Assembly: GCA_013997645.1 (NCBI GenBank)
Contig: PNKB01000020.1
Coordinates: 1 to 44,515, forward strand
Direction of reading: 5' to 3'
DNA from: Cyanobacteria bacterium PR.3.49
Lineage (GTDB): Bacteria; Cyanobacteriota; Vampirovibrionia; Obscuribacterales; Obscuribacteraceae
DNA length: 44,515 nt
A model generated the notes under the pieces. The model was not told where the DNA came from, made no database searches, and saw only the letters and a list, made by a program, of their open reading frames with translations. Both the position numbers and the translations under genes were made by a program. Numbering within the stretch: the stretch's first letter is position 1; the number at the start of each line of letters is the position of its first letter. Of this stretch, positions 26,701 through 33,404 are shown one piece after another.

Positions 26701-26986
26701 GTTTGCCGACCTGGTCAGCGGAATTATGTCCGGTAAGACGCCTGAAGAGCTCGGTTTGATCGGCAAGTCCAGCAGCGAAGAAAGCGACGACGTTGAGGAC
26801 CTGGATGCCGAAGCTGACGAGAATTTGAAAAATGTTCTCGGTCACCTCGGTGAAGTCGACGCTAAAGGCGGCGACGAACCGAAGAATGGCGAGGATAAAG
26901 GCGCGACTGGTGAGGACGCAGACGACTCAGAAAAAAAGCCTGAGGTAAAAGCGAAGTCCGGTTCGCGCAAATCAAAAGGTTCATAA
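23726..26986 (+). CDS. secA: Preprotein translocase ATPase SecA
   Basis: 1086 aa, much longer than usual SecA (about 840-930). It drives protein export through SecYEG. Walker A GEGKT is near residue 141; VVDEVDNILIDEARTPLI is Walker B; GTNMAGRGTDILLGG and GRAGRQGDPGSTRFFLS are the NBD2 motifs. Between GTTSIEKSE (about 485-493) and GIPHHVLNAK (from about 587), where many SecAs have about 15 residues, there is an extra helical stretch of about 85-90. The C-terminus is acidic then Lys-rich and has no Cys-rich zinc motif (SEC-C). GGGAG precedes the ATG. tsaB follows 9 bp later. Confidence 0.97.
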   Translation: MSESWEERTRTWLKGLFGDSNDKRVKALQQYVDKTNALEPEMKNLTDEQLRGKTAEFRSRIEEALKNVPDVKLIPDDAPKMPGQFRTQKDKVLDEVLEKMLPEAFAVCRETGRRVLNMRHFDVQLMGGAALHFNKISEMRTGEGKTLVATLPVYLNALTGRGVHVVTVNDYLARRDAEWMGQIYKFLGLSVGLIYSHQPDDEKYAAYRCDISYGTNHEFGFDYLRDNMRKSIDQLVQRPYYFAVVDEVDNILIDEARTPLIISGFPTESFQDVYLACAKVSPMLERGQDKEDEDCDYWVDEKGHNILLTERGQDRAEQMLGVTDLFDMHFNYHHHIVQALKAKELYKLDVNYVIKPNEEGKMEAVIVDEFTGRMMQGRRWSDGLHQAVEAKEGIPIQEETLTYASITYQNLFRLYPKLSGMTGTAMTEAAEFQKIYNLDVVAIPTNKTAVRGDQPDVIYKTELQKYISVVEEIVECHEEGRPVLVGTTSIEKSELVDALLSKPQTMGEVLLKKIQKVMDSIKKHNLQSDNIESLKKLFERPALIDPVKMEELCKKLESDYPKKQEEFLERVYSALRTARVVSAVRKGIPHHVLNAKHHEKEAMIVAQAGRKGAVTIATNMAGRGTDILLGGNPEFQAKEKVQKDNPNLSEEEFEARVKELKEKLKVETDKEHDEVIAMGGLHIIGTERHEARRIDNQLRGRAGRQGDPGSTRFFLSLEDQLMRIFGGDKIARLMELIRADEEMPIESGMVSKSIENAQKKVEAHHFDMRKHVLQYDDVLNTQREVIYRERRRLLERADLRQQVTDMLQEHLDMLLESYIDPDTPPEFWEEEGLPQVVALLKNDIPLLEELKVEELHGLSYESLREELTKQVRMAYEVREQHIGIEHMREMERQILLNTIDGKWVDYLHNIDLLREGIHLRGYGQRDPLQEYKREAFDMFNRLLKSIKEESIQLIFRAQPVIMDMDDLEGMILSELKNLGQEGDELPDLDQQQFADLVSGIMSGKTPEELGLIGKSSSEESDDVEDLDAEADENLKNVLGHLGEVDAKGGDEPKNGEDKGATGEDADDSEKKPEVKAKSGSRKSKGS

Positions 26987-26995
26987 ACCGGCATC

Positions 26996-27811
26996 GTGCG
27001 TATTCTATCGTTCGACACGACCAACAACTGCGTCAGCATTGCTCTTCTCGAGCACGATGTTTTGAAGGCGCAGCGCCAGTTTTCGCAAACTGGAAGTGAG
27101 CGCCAGGAATCAGTAACGCTATTGATTCCATCAATCGATGAGTTATTGCAGAGTATCGATTGGCAGAAAAACGATATTGATTTGATCGTCGTTGGTGTCG
27201 GTCCCGGAAGTTTCACCGGTATCCGCATCGGCGTTGTCACAGCGCGAACTCTGGCTCAGGCTCTTAATCTTCCCTTGGTAGGTGTGTCTCTTTTCGATTG
27301 CTATGCGGAAAGATTTGCTCCGATGCACGAGATGTCGCCGCATGTAGCAATTGTTCTTTCCGGTGGAAGAGGTCATTATTTCTTTGCGGCCTATAGAAAT
27401 TCCCTTCCATGGAAGCAAGACCTGCTGATTGCGCCCACTCACGGCAACCTTGAGGAAATGAAATCAGCGCTTCAAGACGTCAATCAATGGCTCGCAGATG
27501 CTTCGACTTATCCAACGATATCTGCATTGCCAGAACCGAGGAAGCCTGTGGAAGAACTGCTTCCCATAGAGAATGTCGCTGCCAATCAGGGTGTCATCGC
27601 TGCCCGCCGAGTGTCGCTGAGTAAATCGCTCACAGCCCAAAAAGTTGCCTCAGCTGAAGTTTCAGAGGACAATAAGCGCGACGTGAAAGTCGGCGGTTTG
27701 AGGCAAGCGCTTTTAGAAGAGTTTTCCTACCGCTCTGTAGAACCGCTTTATTTGCGGGGCGCGTCAGTCACGCTGAAGGGAAGCGATGGGAAAGCGGCAG
27801 CGACAACTTGA
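26996..27811 (+). CDS. tsaB: tRNA t6A synthesis protein TsaB
   Basis: 271 aa, longer than usual (about 230). TsaB is the scaffold partner of TsaD in making t6A at position 37 of ANN-decoding tRNAs. The N-terminal LSFDTTNNCVSIALL and VGVGPGSFTGIRIG segments are diagnostic for this inactive ASKHA fold. The start is a GTG at 26996, nine bases after secA. Its 3' end overlaps rimI by 26 bp, a usual tsaB-rimI arrangement. tsaD is not in the window. Confidence 0.93.
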   Translation: MRILSFDTTNNCVSIALLEHDVLKAQRQFSQTGSERQESVTLLIPSIDELLQSIDWQKNDIDLIVVGVGPGSFTGIRIGVVTARTLAQALNLPLVGVSLFDCYAERFAPMHEMSPHVAIVLSGGRGHYFFAAYRNSLPWKQDLLIAPTHGNLEEMKSALQDVNQWLADASTYPTISALPEPRKPVEELLPIENVAANQGVIAARRVSLSKSLTAQKVASAEVSEDNKRDVKVGGLRQALLEEFSYRSVEPLYLRGASVTLKGSDGKAAATT

Positions 27812-28403
27812 GCTAAGAGCGCTCGCAGACGATGATTTGGACGAAGTGATGGAGATAGAGCCAGTCGCTTTCGGCAATCATCATTGGTCGCGCCAGTCTT
27901 TCAAGAATGAGCTGGACAACCGAGTCGGGCGCTACTATGCAGCAGTAGATGTTGAAGCAAAACAGCTCGTCGGGTATTCGGGTTACTGGTTAATCGGCGG
28001 GAATGGCGGAACGGAAGCGCATATCACCACGCTTGCCGTTCATCCTGATTGCAGACGCCGCCGCATCGGCGAAGTTCTGCTTATCAACAACATTTTGACC
28101 GCCAGACAGGAAGGCGCAAAATGGCTGACCCTCGAAGTTCGTGTTTCGAATGAAAAGGCGCAAAATCTCTATTTTAAATTTGGTTTCAAGAATCTCGGCA
28201 TTCGTCCGCATTATTACCAGGACAACAGCGAAGACGCCCTTTTGCTCTGGACGGAAAATATTTTTAGGCCGGAATTTTTGCAAGTGTTTACCGAAAATCT
28301 CGAATCGGTCAAAAAGCAGATAAAGGTCAACTGGCTTGCGCCTGAGGAACTTCCGGAAGAGGTTTATGACCTCACCGAGCATCCGGTTCACTCTCAGCAT
28401 TAG
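27786..28403 (+). CDS. rimI: Ribosomal protein S18 alanine N-acetyltransferase
   Basis: 205 aa; a GNAT fold (about residues 8-155) plus roughly 45 extra C-terminal residues. The acetyl-CoA loop is CRRRRIGEVLL, preceded by AHITTLAVHP. LEVRVSNEKAQNLYFKFGF is the RimI signature helix. It acetylates the N-terminus of S18 and perhaps other proteins. It overlaps tsaB by 26 bp, with GGAAG just before the ATG. Function of the C-terminal extension (acidic, EELPEEVYDL) is unknown. Confidence 0.92.
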   Translation: MGKRQRQLELRALADDDLDEVMEIEPVAFGNHHWSRQSFKNELDNRVGRYYAAVDVEAKQLVGYSGYWLIGGNGGTEAHITTLAVHPDCRRRRIGEVLLINNILTARQEGAKWLTLEVRVSNEKAQNLYFKFGFKNLGIRPHYYQDNSEDALLLWTENIFRPEFLQVFTENLESVKKQIKVNWLAPEELPEEVYDLTEHPVHSQH

Positions 28404-28438
28404 AAGACCGAAACAAAAGTCGCATGTTCATTTGACGC

Positions 28439-28468
28439 TTGACTATAGCCTTATTTAAAAGCGACAAT
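28439..28468 (+). promoter_or_regulatory. Possible bioY promoter
   Basis: TTGACT (28439-28444) and GACAAT (28463-28468) with an 18-bp spacer; a second TTGACG lies at 28432. About 135 bp before the GTG start. I see no BirA-type operator. Confidence 0.4.
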
Positions 28469-28602
28469 AGGGCGTCCTGGCGTGCTCTGGTTGAAGGCAA
28501 AAGTATATACAGCGGGCTATTCCGCGCTTTCGCCTTGAAAAATTATCGACAGCGCCACAGCGATATCCGCACAGCAAGCGCAGCTTCCGAGAACTGAAAG
28601 AC

Positions 28603-29445
28603 GTGCAACTGGTAGTACTACCTCATAAAGAAACAGTCCAGCCGCGGCGGGCTGTTCGCAAGTCGATCATCGGCCAGGTGATCCTGGTGATGCTGGGCAT
28701 CGAGTTGCTGTTTGCCTCCACTTTCACTTCACTCGAGATTCCAGTGCCGACAGGCAAAAACCTGGCCGCTTCGGTTCAAAAAGATGCCGCTACGATACAG
28801 GCACGCATCCCCGAGCGCGTTAAGGAAAAGGTCGCACAGTACGCTCCTTCGCTTCGTTTTCCGCAAATGAGCATGCCTGACCAGCAAATTCGCTATTCGA
28901 TTTATACACCGCAGACTCCGGTGGCGCTTTTTGTCGGCTACACGCTTGGCTGGCCGATAGCGACCATTTCCTGCGCGACCTTTGTGGTCATGGGCTTGCT
29001 CGGACCGCTCTTCAACTTTCACCCCTTTGCCGGCGGCGGCGGTCTGAATTACTACCTCGAGCCCGGATTCGGCTATTTGTTAGGAATGATTGCTGCTACC
29101 TGGGCGGTCGGCTACATCACAAGACAGAGCAGAACCTCACTGAGTCAGGCTTTGGCGGTGCTTGCCGGGCTTGCCTGCGTACACGTGGTGGGACTGGCGT
29201 ACTTGCTTGGAACTTGTGTAGTATTGGCAGTAATTGACGGGAATGGCGCTCAACCGGGATGGCAGCAATGGTTGTATCAAGAATTTCGCAATCTAAGCTG
29301 GTATCAATTGCCGTACGATGCGCTCTTTGGGGTGTTAGCCGTGGGGGCGGGATTCCCGCTCAGGTGGCTCTCTGGGCGATTGACCGCGCCAGACATCAGC
29401 GCGCGCAAAGACAACGGGAATTTGAGAGAGCTTCTCGACGACTGA
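28603..29445 (+). CDS. bioY: BioY-family biotin transporter substrate-binding subunit
   Basis: 280 aa. BioY is the membrane S-component that binds biotin, alone or with ECF energy-coupling proteins. After a longer than usual N-terminal part (a helix at about 20-42 and a soluble loop at 50-105), the core has YTPQTPVALFVGYTLGWPIA, GGGGLNYYLEPGFGYLLGMIAATW and several helices, as in BioY. No ECF ATPase is nearby. The start is a GTG at 28603. Its 3' end and the following metallophosphoesterase share an open region, but the latter probably begins 86 bp later. Confidence 0.8.
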   Translation: MQLVVLPHKETVQPRRAVRKSIIGQVILVMLGIELLFASTFTSLEIPVPTGKNLAASVQKDAATIQARIPERVKEKVAQYAPSLRFPQMSMPDQQIRYSIYTPQTPVALFVGYTLGWPIATISCATFVVMGLLGPLFNFHPFAGGGGLNYYLEPGFGYLLGMIAATWAVGYITRQSRTSLSQALAVLAGLACVHVVGLAYLLGTCVVLAVIDGNGAQPGWQQWLYQEFRNLSWYQLPYDALFGVLAVGAGFPLRWLSGRLTAPDISARKDNGNLRELLDD

Positions 29446-29531
29446 GCGCACAACCTGCGACTGTTGATGCTGAGCTTGTTATTCCAGGTGAGTTTGAGCA
29501 GACTCCGGTAAGAAGGCGCGGAATATCACGC

Positions 29532-30479
29532 GTGCTCACGTCCAAGCCGGCGATGCTTGCGGCATTTTCATTGGTCGCTGCAGGCGCGGCTGCGTTTTAC
29601 TATGCGCGCAAAATCGAGCCGAAGAAGTATAAGCTGGAGACAGTAAGAGTAATTACCGGTGACGGCAATGCCTGGCGTGGGCGTGACGGAAACGGCAAAC
29701 ACTCACGCGGCGAAGAACGCGTCGAGCGAAAGATGTTTCGAATTTTGCATATCTCCGATTTGCATCTTGCCGAGCCGGAGAGCCACAAAATCGACTTCAT
29801 TCGAAAGATTACCGACGATGATTTCGATCTGATTGTTTTGACGGGCGATGTTTTTGAAAATCACACCGGTCTTCCATACGTGGAAAACCTCTTGAGCCGC
29901 CAACCTCGCTTTGGTGCTTATGCAGTGCTGGGCAATCATGATTATTATGACTATAAGATGTTTCACAAAACTGTTGGGCGGATGATCAAAACTTACCGGC
30001 AGCCTAAGGAAAAGCGTGATGTCGAGCCGTTTGTGCAAGCATTGCAAAACGGTGGTTTTGATGTTTTGAGAAATGAATCGCGTAGCTTGAAAGAACACGG
30101 TTTGCACATAATCGGTATTGATTATCCCGGCATTAAAGAGAATGAGCTGGTAAGGCTGGCTGACCAAGCGCCTGAGCATCATTTGAAATTGGCTATCTTT
30201 CACCTGCCGCGCAATTTGCACCATATCTCGAAGGCAGGGATTCAATTGGCGCTGGGCGGTCACACTCATGGCGGTCAGGTCCGCATACCTGGGTACGGCC
30301 CGCTTTTTACCGACTCAGAACTGGGCAGGCATGAGGCTTCCGGCCTGATCAGAAAAGGGGACACGGCATTCCATATTTCCAGAGGGCTGGGTGCTGATCC
30401 GCGCTCTAATATTCGTTTTTTCTGCCCGCCGGCAGCTACGATAATCGAAGTGCATCATCAAATGCCGCGCAGCGTCTAG
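29532..30479 (+). CDS. Membrane-anchored calcineurin-like metallophosphoesterase
   Basis: About 315 aa. A membrane helix (LAAFSLVAAGAAAFYYA) near the start is followed by an ARKIEP linker and a metallophosphoesterase domain: ISDLHLAEP, LTGDVFEN, LGNHDYYDY, IFHLPRN and GGHTHGGQV, all metal ligands present. This resembles the YaeI group, which includes lipid pyrophosphatases and UDP-diacylglucosamine-type hydrolases. The start is uncertain: the GTG at 29532 is chosen since the helix follows, but the frame is open to 29259 inside bioY. An Arg/Gly-rich segment (GNAWRGRDGNGKH) separates anchor and domain. Confidence 0.83.
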   Translation: MLTSKPAMLAAFSLVAAGAAAFYYARKIEPKKYKLETVRVITGDGNAWRGRDGNGKHSRGEERVERKMFRILHISDLHLAEPESHKIDFIRKITDDDFDLIVLTGDVFENHTGLPYVENLLSRQPRFGAYAVLGNHDYYDYKMFHKTVGRMIKTYRQPKEKRDVEPFVQALQNGGFDVLRNESRSLKEHGLHIIGIDYPGIKENELVRLADQAPEHHLKLAIFHLPRNLHHISKAGIQLALGGHTHGGQVRIPGYGPLFTDSELGRHEASGLIRKGDTAFHISRGLGADPRSNIRFFCPPAATIIEVHHQMPRSV

Positions 30480-30490
30480 TATTTGTCCGA

Positions 30491-31150
30491 CTAGATTTCC
30501 GCCCAAGGCCAGTGCGCTTGCACTTGTCGCCAGAGCGACGTGACACTGTTTCGCATCAGGCGAACATTGACATAATACTCGCCTTCACTCAAACGCGCTT
30601 TGATTTCATTCTCCTGAAACGAGCCCTGCAAGGGGTTCATGCCGTTGCCGGCGAATTTGCCGTCTAATATCACGGTGCGCATTGGGCGACCGCGCTGCAC
30701 CCATTTTGGAGGTGTTTGAAAAACTATGTGCAGTGGTTGAGCCGGATCGATTTTGTTGACTGTGGCTTCCATGGTGGCACCACTGCCCCAGCTGAGCCTG
30801 CATTTTACGTTGGTGGCCAGGCGGAGAAACGAGAGCCTGACTACTTCTCGGTCATAGCCACTGGAGGCGTATTCGCCGGTGACATCAGAAACCGTCCAGG
30901 CGATCCAAACAAGAGTGAAGATCACCAGGCTGAGAAATATGATGATATTGAGACGCCTGGACGGACGAATTACATGCGCAAAACGCCCTGATTTTTCCGG
31001 TTTGCGCTGCTGTTTGCTGTCGGAAAAACTCTCCGGAAAGGGCGCTTGCTCTCGGTTTTGCCTCTGGTTCTGCCCTTCACCACCGCGCCTGCCACCACCC
31101 GGATTGCCCGAATAGTCGTTGGCAGAATTGCGTCTGGGTGGGCGATTCAT
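30491..31150 (-). CDS. Unknown single-pass membrane protein
   Basis: 219 aa. The first 65 residues are rich in Arg, Asn, Gly and Gln (PGGGRRGGEGQNQRQNREQ). One membrane helix (IIIFLSLVIFTLVWIAWTV) follows at about 70-90, then an extracytoplasmic or periplasmic beta-rich domain (about 95-219). I do not recognise it. The ATG at 31150 is four bases after the protease stop, so the two are probably translated together. Convergent with the metallophosphoesterase. Confidence 0.75.
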   Translation of the reverse strand: MNRPPRRNSANDYSGNPGGGRRGGEGQNQRQNREQAPFPESFSDSKQQRKPEKSGRFAHVIRPSRRLNIIIFLSLVIFTLVWIAWTVSDVTGEYASSGYDREVVRLSFLRLATNVKCRLSWGSGATMEATVNKIDPAQPLHIVFQTPPKWVQRGRPMRTVILDGKFAGNGMNPLQGSFQENEIKARLSEGEYYVNVRLMRNSVTSLWRQVQAHWPWAEI

Positions 31151-31154
31151 GTGT

Positions 31155-32030
31155 CTATGGAATGTAATCCGGCTGGCGTTTGTAGAGGTAGCGAATTGTG
31201 GCGGCGTCATTGTTGGAAAGCACGCCGCGCCCGTAATAAACACTCATCAGGTCGTATGGATTGGTCGAATGCTGGTCGATGCCCAGTGCATGACCAAATT
31301 CGTGGCCTGCCGATGCGCGCATTTTGTCATTGCTCATCGGATTTCCTTGTTGATTGCTCGTGCGCAGAAGTATCACCACCGGCTGGAAGAGCGGCTGTTT
31401 GCCCTGCAAAATCAGCTTGTAATCGAAAATTTCTTTCGATGTATAACCGCGAATGTCGTTAGCAAAAAGACCCAGACCGAGCTTGTTGACGAAGTGGTGA
31501 GTCCAGAAAACATAGATGTCCGCTTCGCTTGGATCATTTGTCAGCACGAATTGGAAAAGCCCTTCTTTCTCGAACGCTTTCCAAAAATTGATCCCTTGCA
31601 AGGCTGCATCGTAATGAGGCGGTACGAAGCCTTCCGCCACCGGAAGGTTGTTTATCTGCCCGTTGTCGATTATCTCGGCAACCAGGTGCGGCCAGCGGTG
31701 TTTGCCGTCCACATTTGTACGGGGGACACCGAGCTCTTCGTCCAGAAAACCGTCAATGCTGGAGCCGCGTGAAATATAGACCTTGAGCGGCATCTGGTCC
31801 TGAACCCAGCGGACTACCTTGCCATTGAACAGAGCCTGGGGATAAACGCCGGATGGACCTGCTGCCGCCGCCTGTCTGCTGTTTCCAGCTCCGCCACCCG
31901 GTCGAGCTGGAGGTAATTGCCTTCCGCTGTAGCTGTTGCGAAATTGAGCCTGAGAGGCTGGCGGCGCCCAGGAAGAAAACAGCAAAGTAGATAAGAGAGC
32001 CGGTAGCAGAAGAAAGAAGACTGATTTCAT
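31155..32030 (-). CDS. Secreted matrixin-like zinc metalloprotease
   Basis: 291 aa. N-terminal signal peptide (FFLLLPALLSTLLFSSW then ASQAQ), a Pro/Gly-rich stretch, and a metzincin-type catalytic domain with AGHEFGHALGIDQHS and a downstream Met-turn (YDLMSVYYG). The third histidine lies one residue later than in classic HExxHxxGxxH, giving HExxHxxGxxxH as in many cyanobacterial matrixin-like proteins. It should act outside the cytoplasmic membrane. The gene for a membrane protein follows four bases after its stop, suggesting a functional pair. Confidence 0.88.
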   Translation of the reverse strand: MKSVFFLLLPALLSTLLFSSWAPPASQAQFRNSYSGRQLPPARPGGGAGNSRQAAAAGPSGVYPQALFNGKVVRWVQDQMPLKVYISRGSSIDGFLDEELGVPRTNVDGKHRWPHLVAEIIDNGQINNLPVAEGFVPPHYDAALQGINFWKAFEKEGLFQFVLTNDPSEADIYVFWTHHFVNKLGLGLFANDIRGYTSKEIFDYKLILQGKQPLFQPVVILLRTSNQQGNPMSNDKMRASAGHEFGHALGIDQHSTNPYDLMSVYYGRGVLSNNDAATIRYLYKRQPDYIP

Positions 32031-32279
32031 GTGTAGACTTTGGCTTAAGCTTAACGGGTGTTAATTCTAAAGAGATAATACCCTAATAGTCAGAGCGGCC
32101 ATCCCGGGCTGCCAAGAGTTAAAAGCCTCTGTTTTGCAAGTTTTTTTGCGATTTTAATTTTGTTTTTCTGTAAGACGCTCTGTCCGATAACGGAACTAGT
32201 CAAGATCTTTATGCTGTTCTTGGCAACAGGGCGGACTTTCCAGCCTATTCGCTCGTTGCTGTCGGCTGAGGCTGACAAC

Positions 32280-32667
32280 CTGACCAGGTTTTGCCGAGGG
32301 TGATCCGGCAAGTGCTTGCCTGGTGGGGCTTTTCGGATGGGGGATGCCGGCGTGCTGGTCGTCGTCATGGGAACTTGCAAAAGGATTTCCCGTCTTCCAG
32401 CTTGTTATCGGTATTGCAGCGATGCCCGATAAAGAATGGATATGTAAGAGTGGCGTAAAGAGGGAACCTTCAATATTTCGTTACGTCGATCTTAAACGAA
32501 AAGTGAAGACAGACAACCTTTTCGGGAATATCGGGTACAACTGTATCAACGACATCGCAGACCCACCAGTTAGTGAGGCACTAGGGATAGAGCCTGTCGG
32601 GGCAGCACCGACCCTGCGGACAATTCAAAGACATAAAGCGGGATTGTTTTAACAGCCCGCTTTTTTG
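32280..32667 (+). ncRNA. Candidate structured non-coding RNA
   Basis: On the plus strand several stems follow one another. ACCAGG/CCTGGT (32283-32324) encloses TTGCCG/CGGCAA. GCTGG/CCAGC (32354-32401) encloses GGGAA/TTCCC. TTATCGG/CCGATAA (32405-32432) has an inner GCA/TGC stem capped by a GCGA tetraloop. TTTCGTT/AACGAAA is at 32476-32501 and GTCGG/CCGAC at 32596-32612. A terminator follows at 32635. It matches no motif I know for RNase P, tmRNA, 6S, SRP or common riboswitches. The 5' end and promoter are unknown. Confidence 0.45.
32635..32666 (+). terminator. Strong terminator, mainly plus strand
   Basis: AAAGCGGG (32635-32642) pairs with CCCGCTTT (32656-32663), with an inner TGTT/AACA stem and six Ts at 32661-32666. 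It follows no plus-strand gene. It could also serve the minus-strand regulator, which ends at 32687, but its T-tract favours the plus strand. Confidence 0.85.
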
Positions 32668-32686
32668 TTGCCTGTTTTTTGACTGT

Positions 32687-33361
32687 TTATTCTTCGCACA
32701 TGCGATAACCAACGCCGTGCACATTTTCAATCAAGGAGTCATCTCCGGGCGCATCGATCTTGCGGCGCAGTTTCTTGATAAGGGTCCGCAAGCTTTCAGG
32801 AGAACGCTCGGAGTCAGACGTCCAAACCCTGTCTAGCAGAGCTTCCGGAGAAAAAACCTGACCTTTGTGGCGAATCAGAAATTCCAGCAATGCAAATTCC
32901 ATGCGGGCTAAGTGGACCTCTTCTTCTCCTTTATAGACACGAAATGAGCTCGGGTCCATTTCCAGATCCTTGAATCTGAGCGTGTTATCCAGTGTGCTGC
33001 GCGGTCTTCTGAGCATGGCCCGCATGCGCGCCGATAATTCACGCAAGTGAAATGGCTTCGTCAAGTAATCGTCGGCGCCACTGTCCAGACCGTCTTCCTT
33101 GTCTTTTAAAGCGCCGCGTCCTGTCAAAATCAAGACTGGAGTCGGTCCGCCCATGGCACGAAACTGCAGCAATACTTCAACACCGCTGATTCCAGGCAGC
33201 GAAACATCGAGAATTATCATGTCGTATGTCGTCGTCTTCAACAGGTTGAGCGCCTCTTCGCCTGTCGGAGCAACATCGACAATGTGATGCTCGAAAGTCA
33301 GCCAATCTCTGATTGTGACAACCAGAGAAGCATCATCTTCGACTATCAATACCTTGGCCAT
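32687..33361 (-). CDS. OmpR-family response regulator
   Basis: 224 aa. The receiver domain (1-120) has the acidic pair at 9-10, Asp52 in ILDVSLPG, and the LTKPF lysine. The C-terminal winged-helix domain (about 130-222) ends in VHGVGYRM, typical of OmpR/PhoB proteins. The gene is divergent from a histidine kinase, with 43 bp between the two ATGs, so they are very likely partners. No ribosome site is visible upstream of its ATG, and a TATAAT lies only 10 bp away, suggesting a leaderless or nearly leaderless message. Confidence 0.94.
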   Translation of the reverse strand: MAKVLIVEDDASLVVTIRDWLTFEHHIVDVAPTGEEALNLLKTTTYDMIILDVSLPGISGVEVLLQFRAMGGPTPVLILTGRGALKDKEDGLDSGADDYLTKPFHLRELSARMRAMLRRPRSTLDNTLRFKDLEMDPSSFRVYKGEEEVHLARMEFALLEFLIRHKGQVFSPEALLDRVWTSDSERSPESLRTLIKKLRRKIDAPGDDSLIENVHGVGYRMCEE

Positions 33362-33370
33362 TGAATTCTA

Positions 33371-33378
33371 ATTATAAT
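33371..33378. promoter_or_regulatory. Symmetrical -10 between the divergent regulator and kinase
   Basis: The palindrome AATTATAATT gives TATAAT on the plus strand (33373-33378) and on the minus strand (33376-33371). -35 boxes on both sides are poor, as expected for an activated promoter. Confidence 0.4.
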
Positions 33379-33404
33379 TGAGTCGGCAGGGCGGGATTCG
33401 CGAC

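Larger units (their letters stand above)
32031..32686. other. 656-bp intergenic region with RNA-like structure
   Basis: No credible gene. 32031-32279 is AT-rich, with poly-T runs near 32140-32165. The part from 32280 to 32667 contains a series of stem-loops and ends in a strong terminator (separate entries). Confidence 0.6.

Noticed and set aside
32280-32330. TPP riboswitch, suggested by GCTGAGGCTGACAACCTGA
   Set aside because: Only fragments of the THI-box consensus are present, spacing is wrong and no thiamine gene follows.
32323-32652. 109-aa plus-strand ORF across the structured intergenic region
   Set aside because: No ribosome site, unusual Trp/Cys content, and its end runs into the terminator stem; RNA structure explains the region better.
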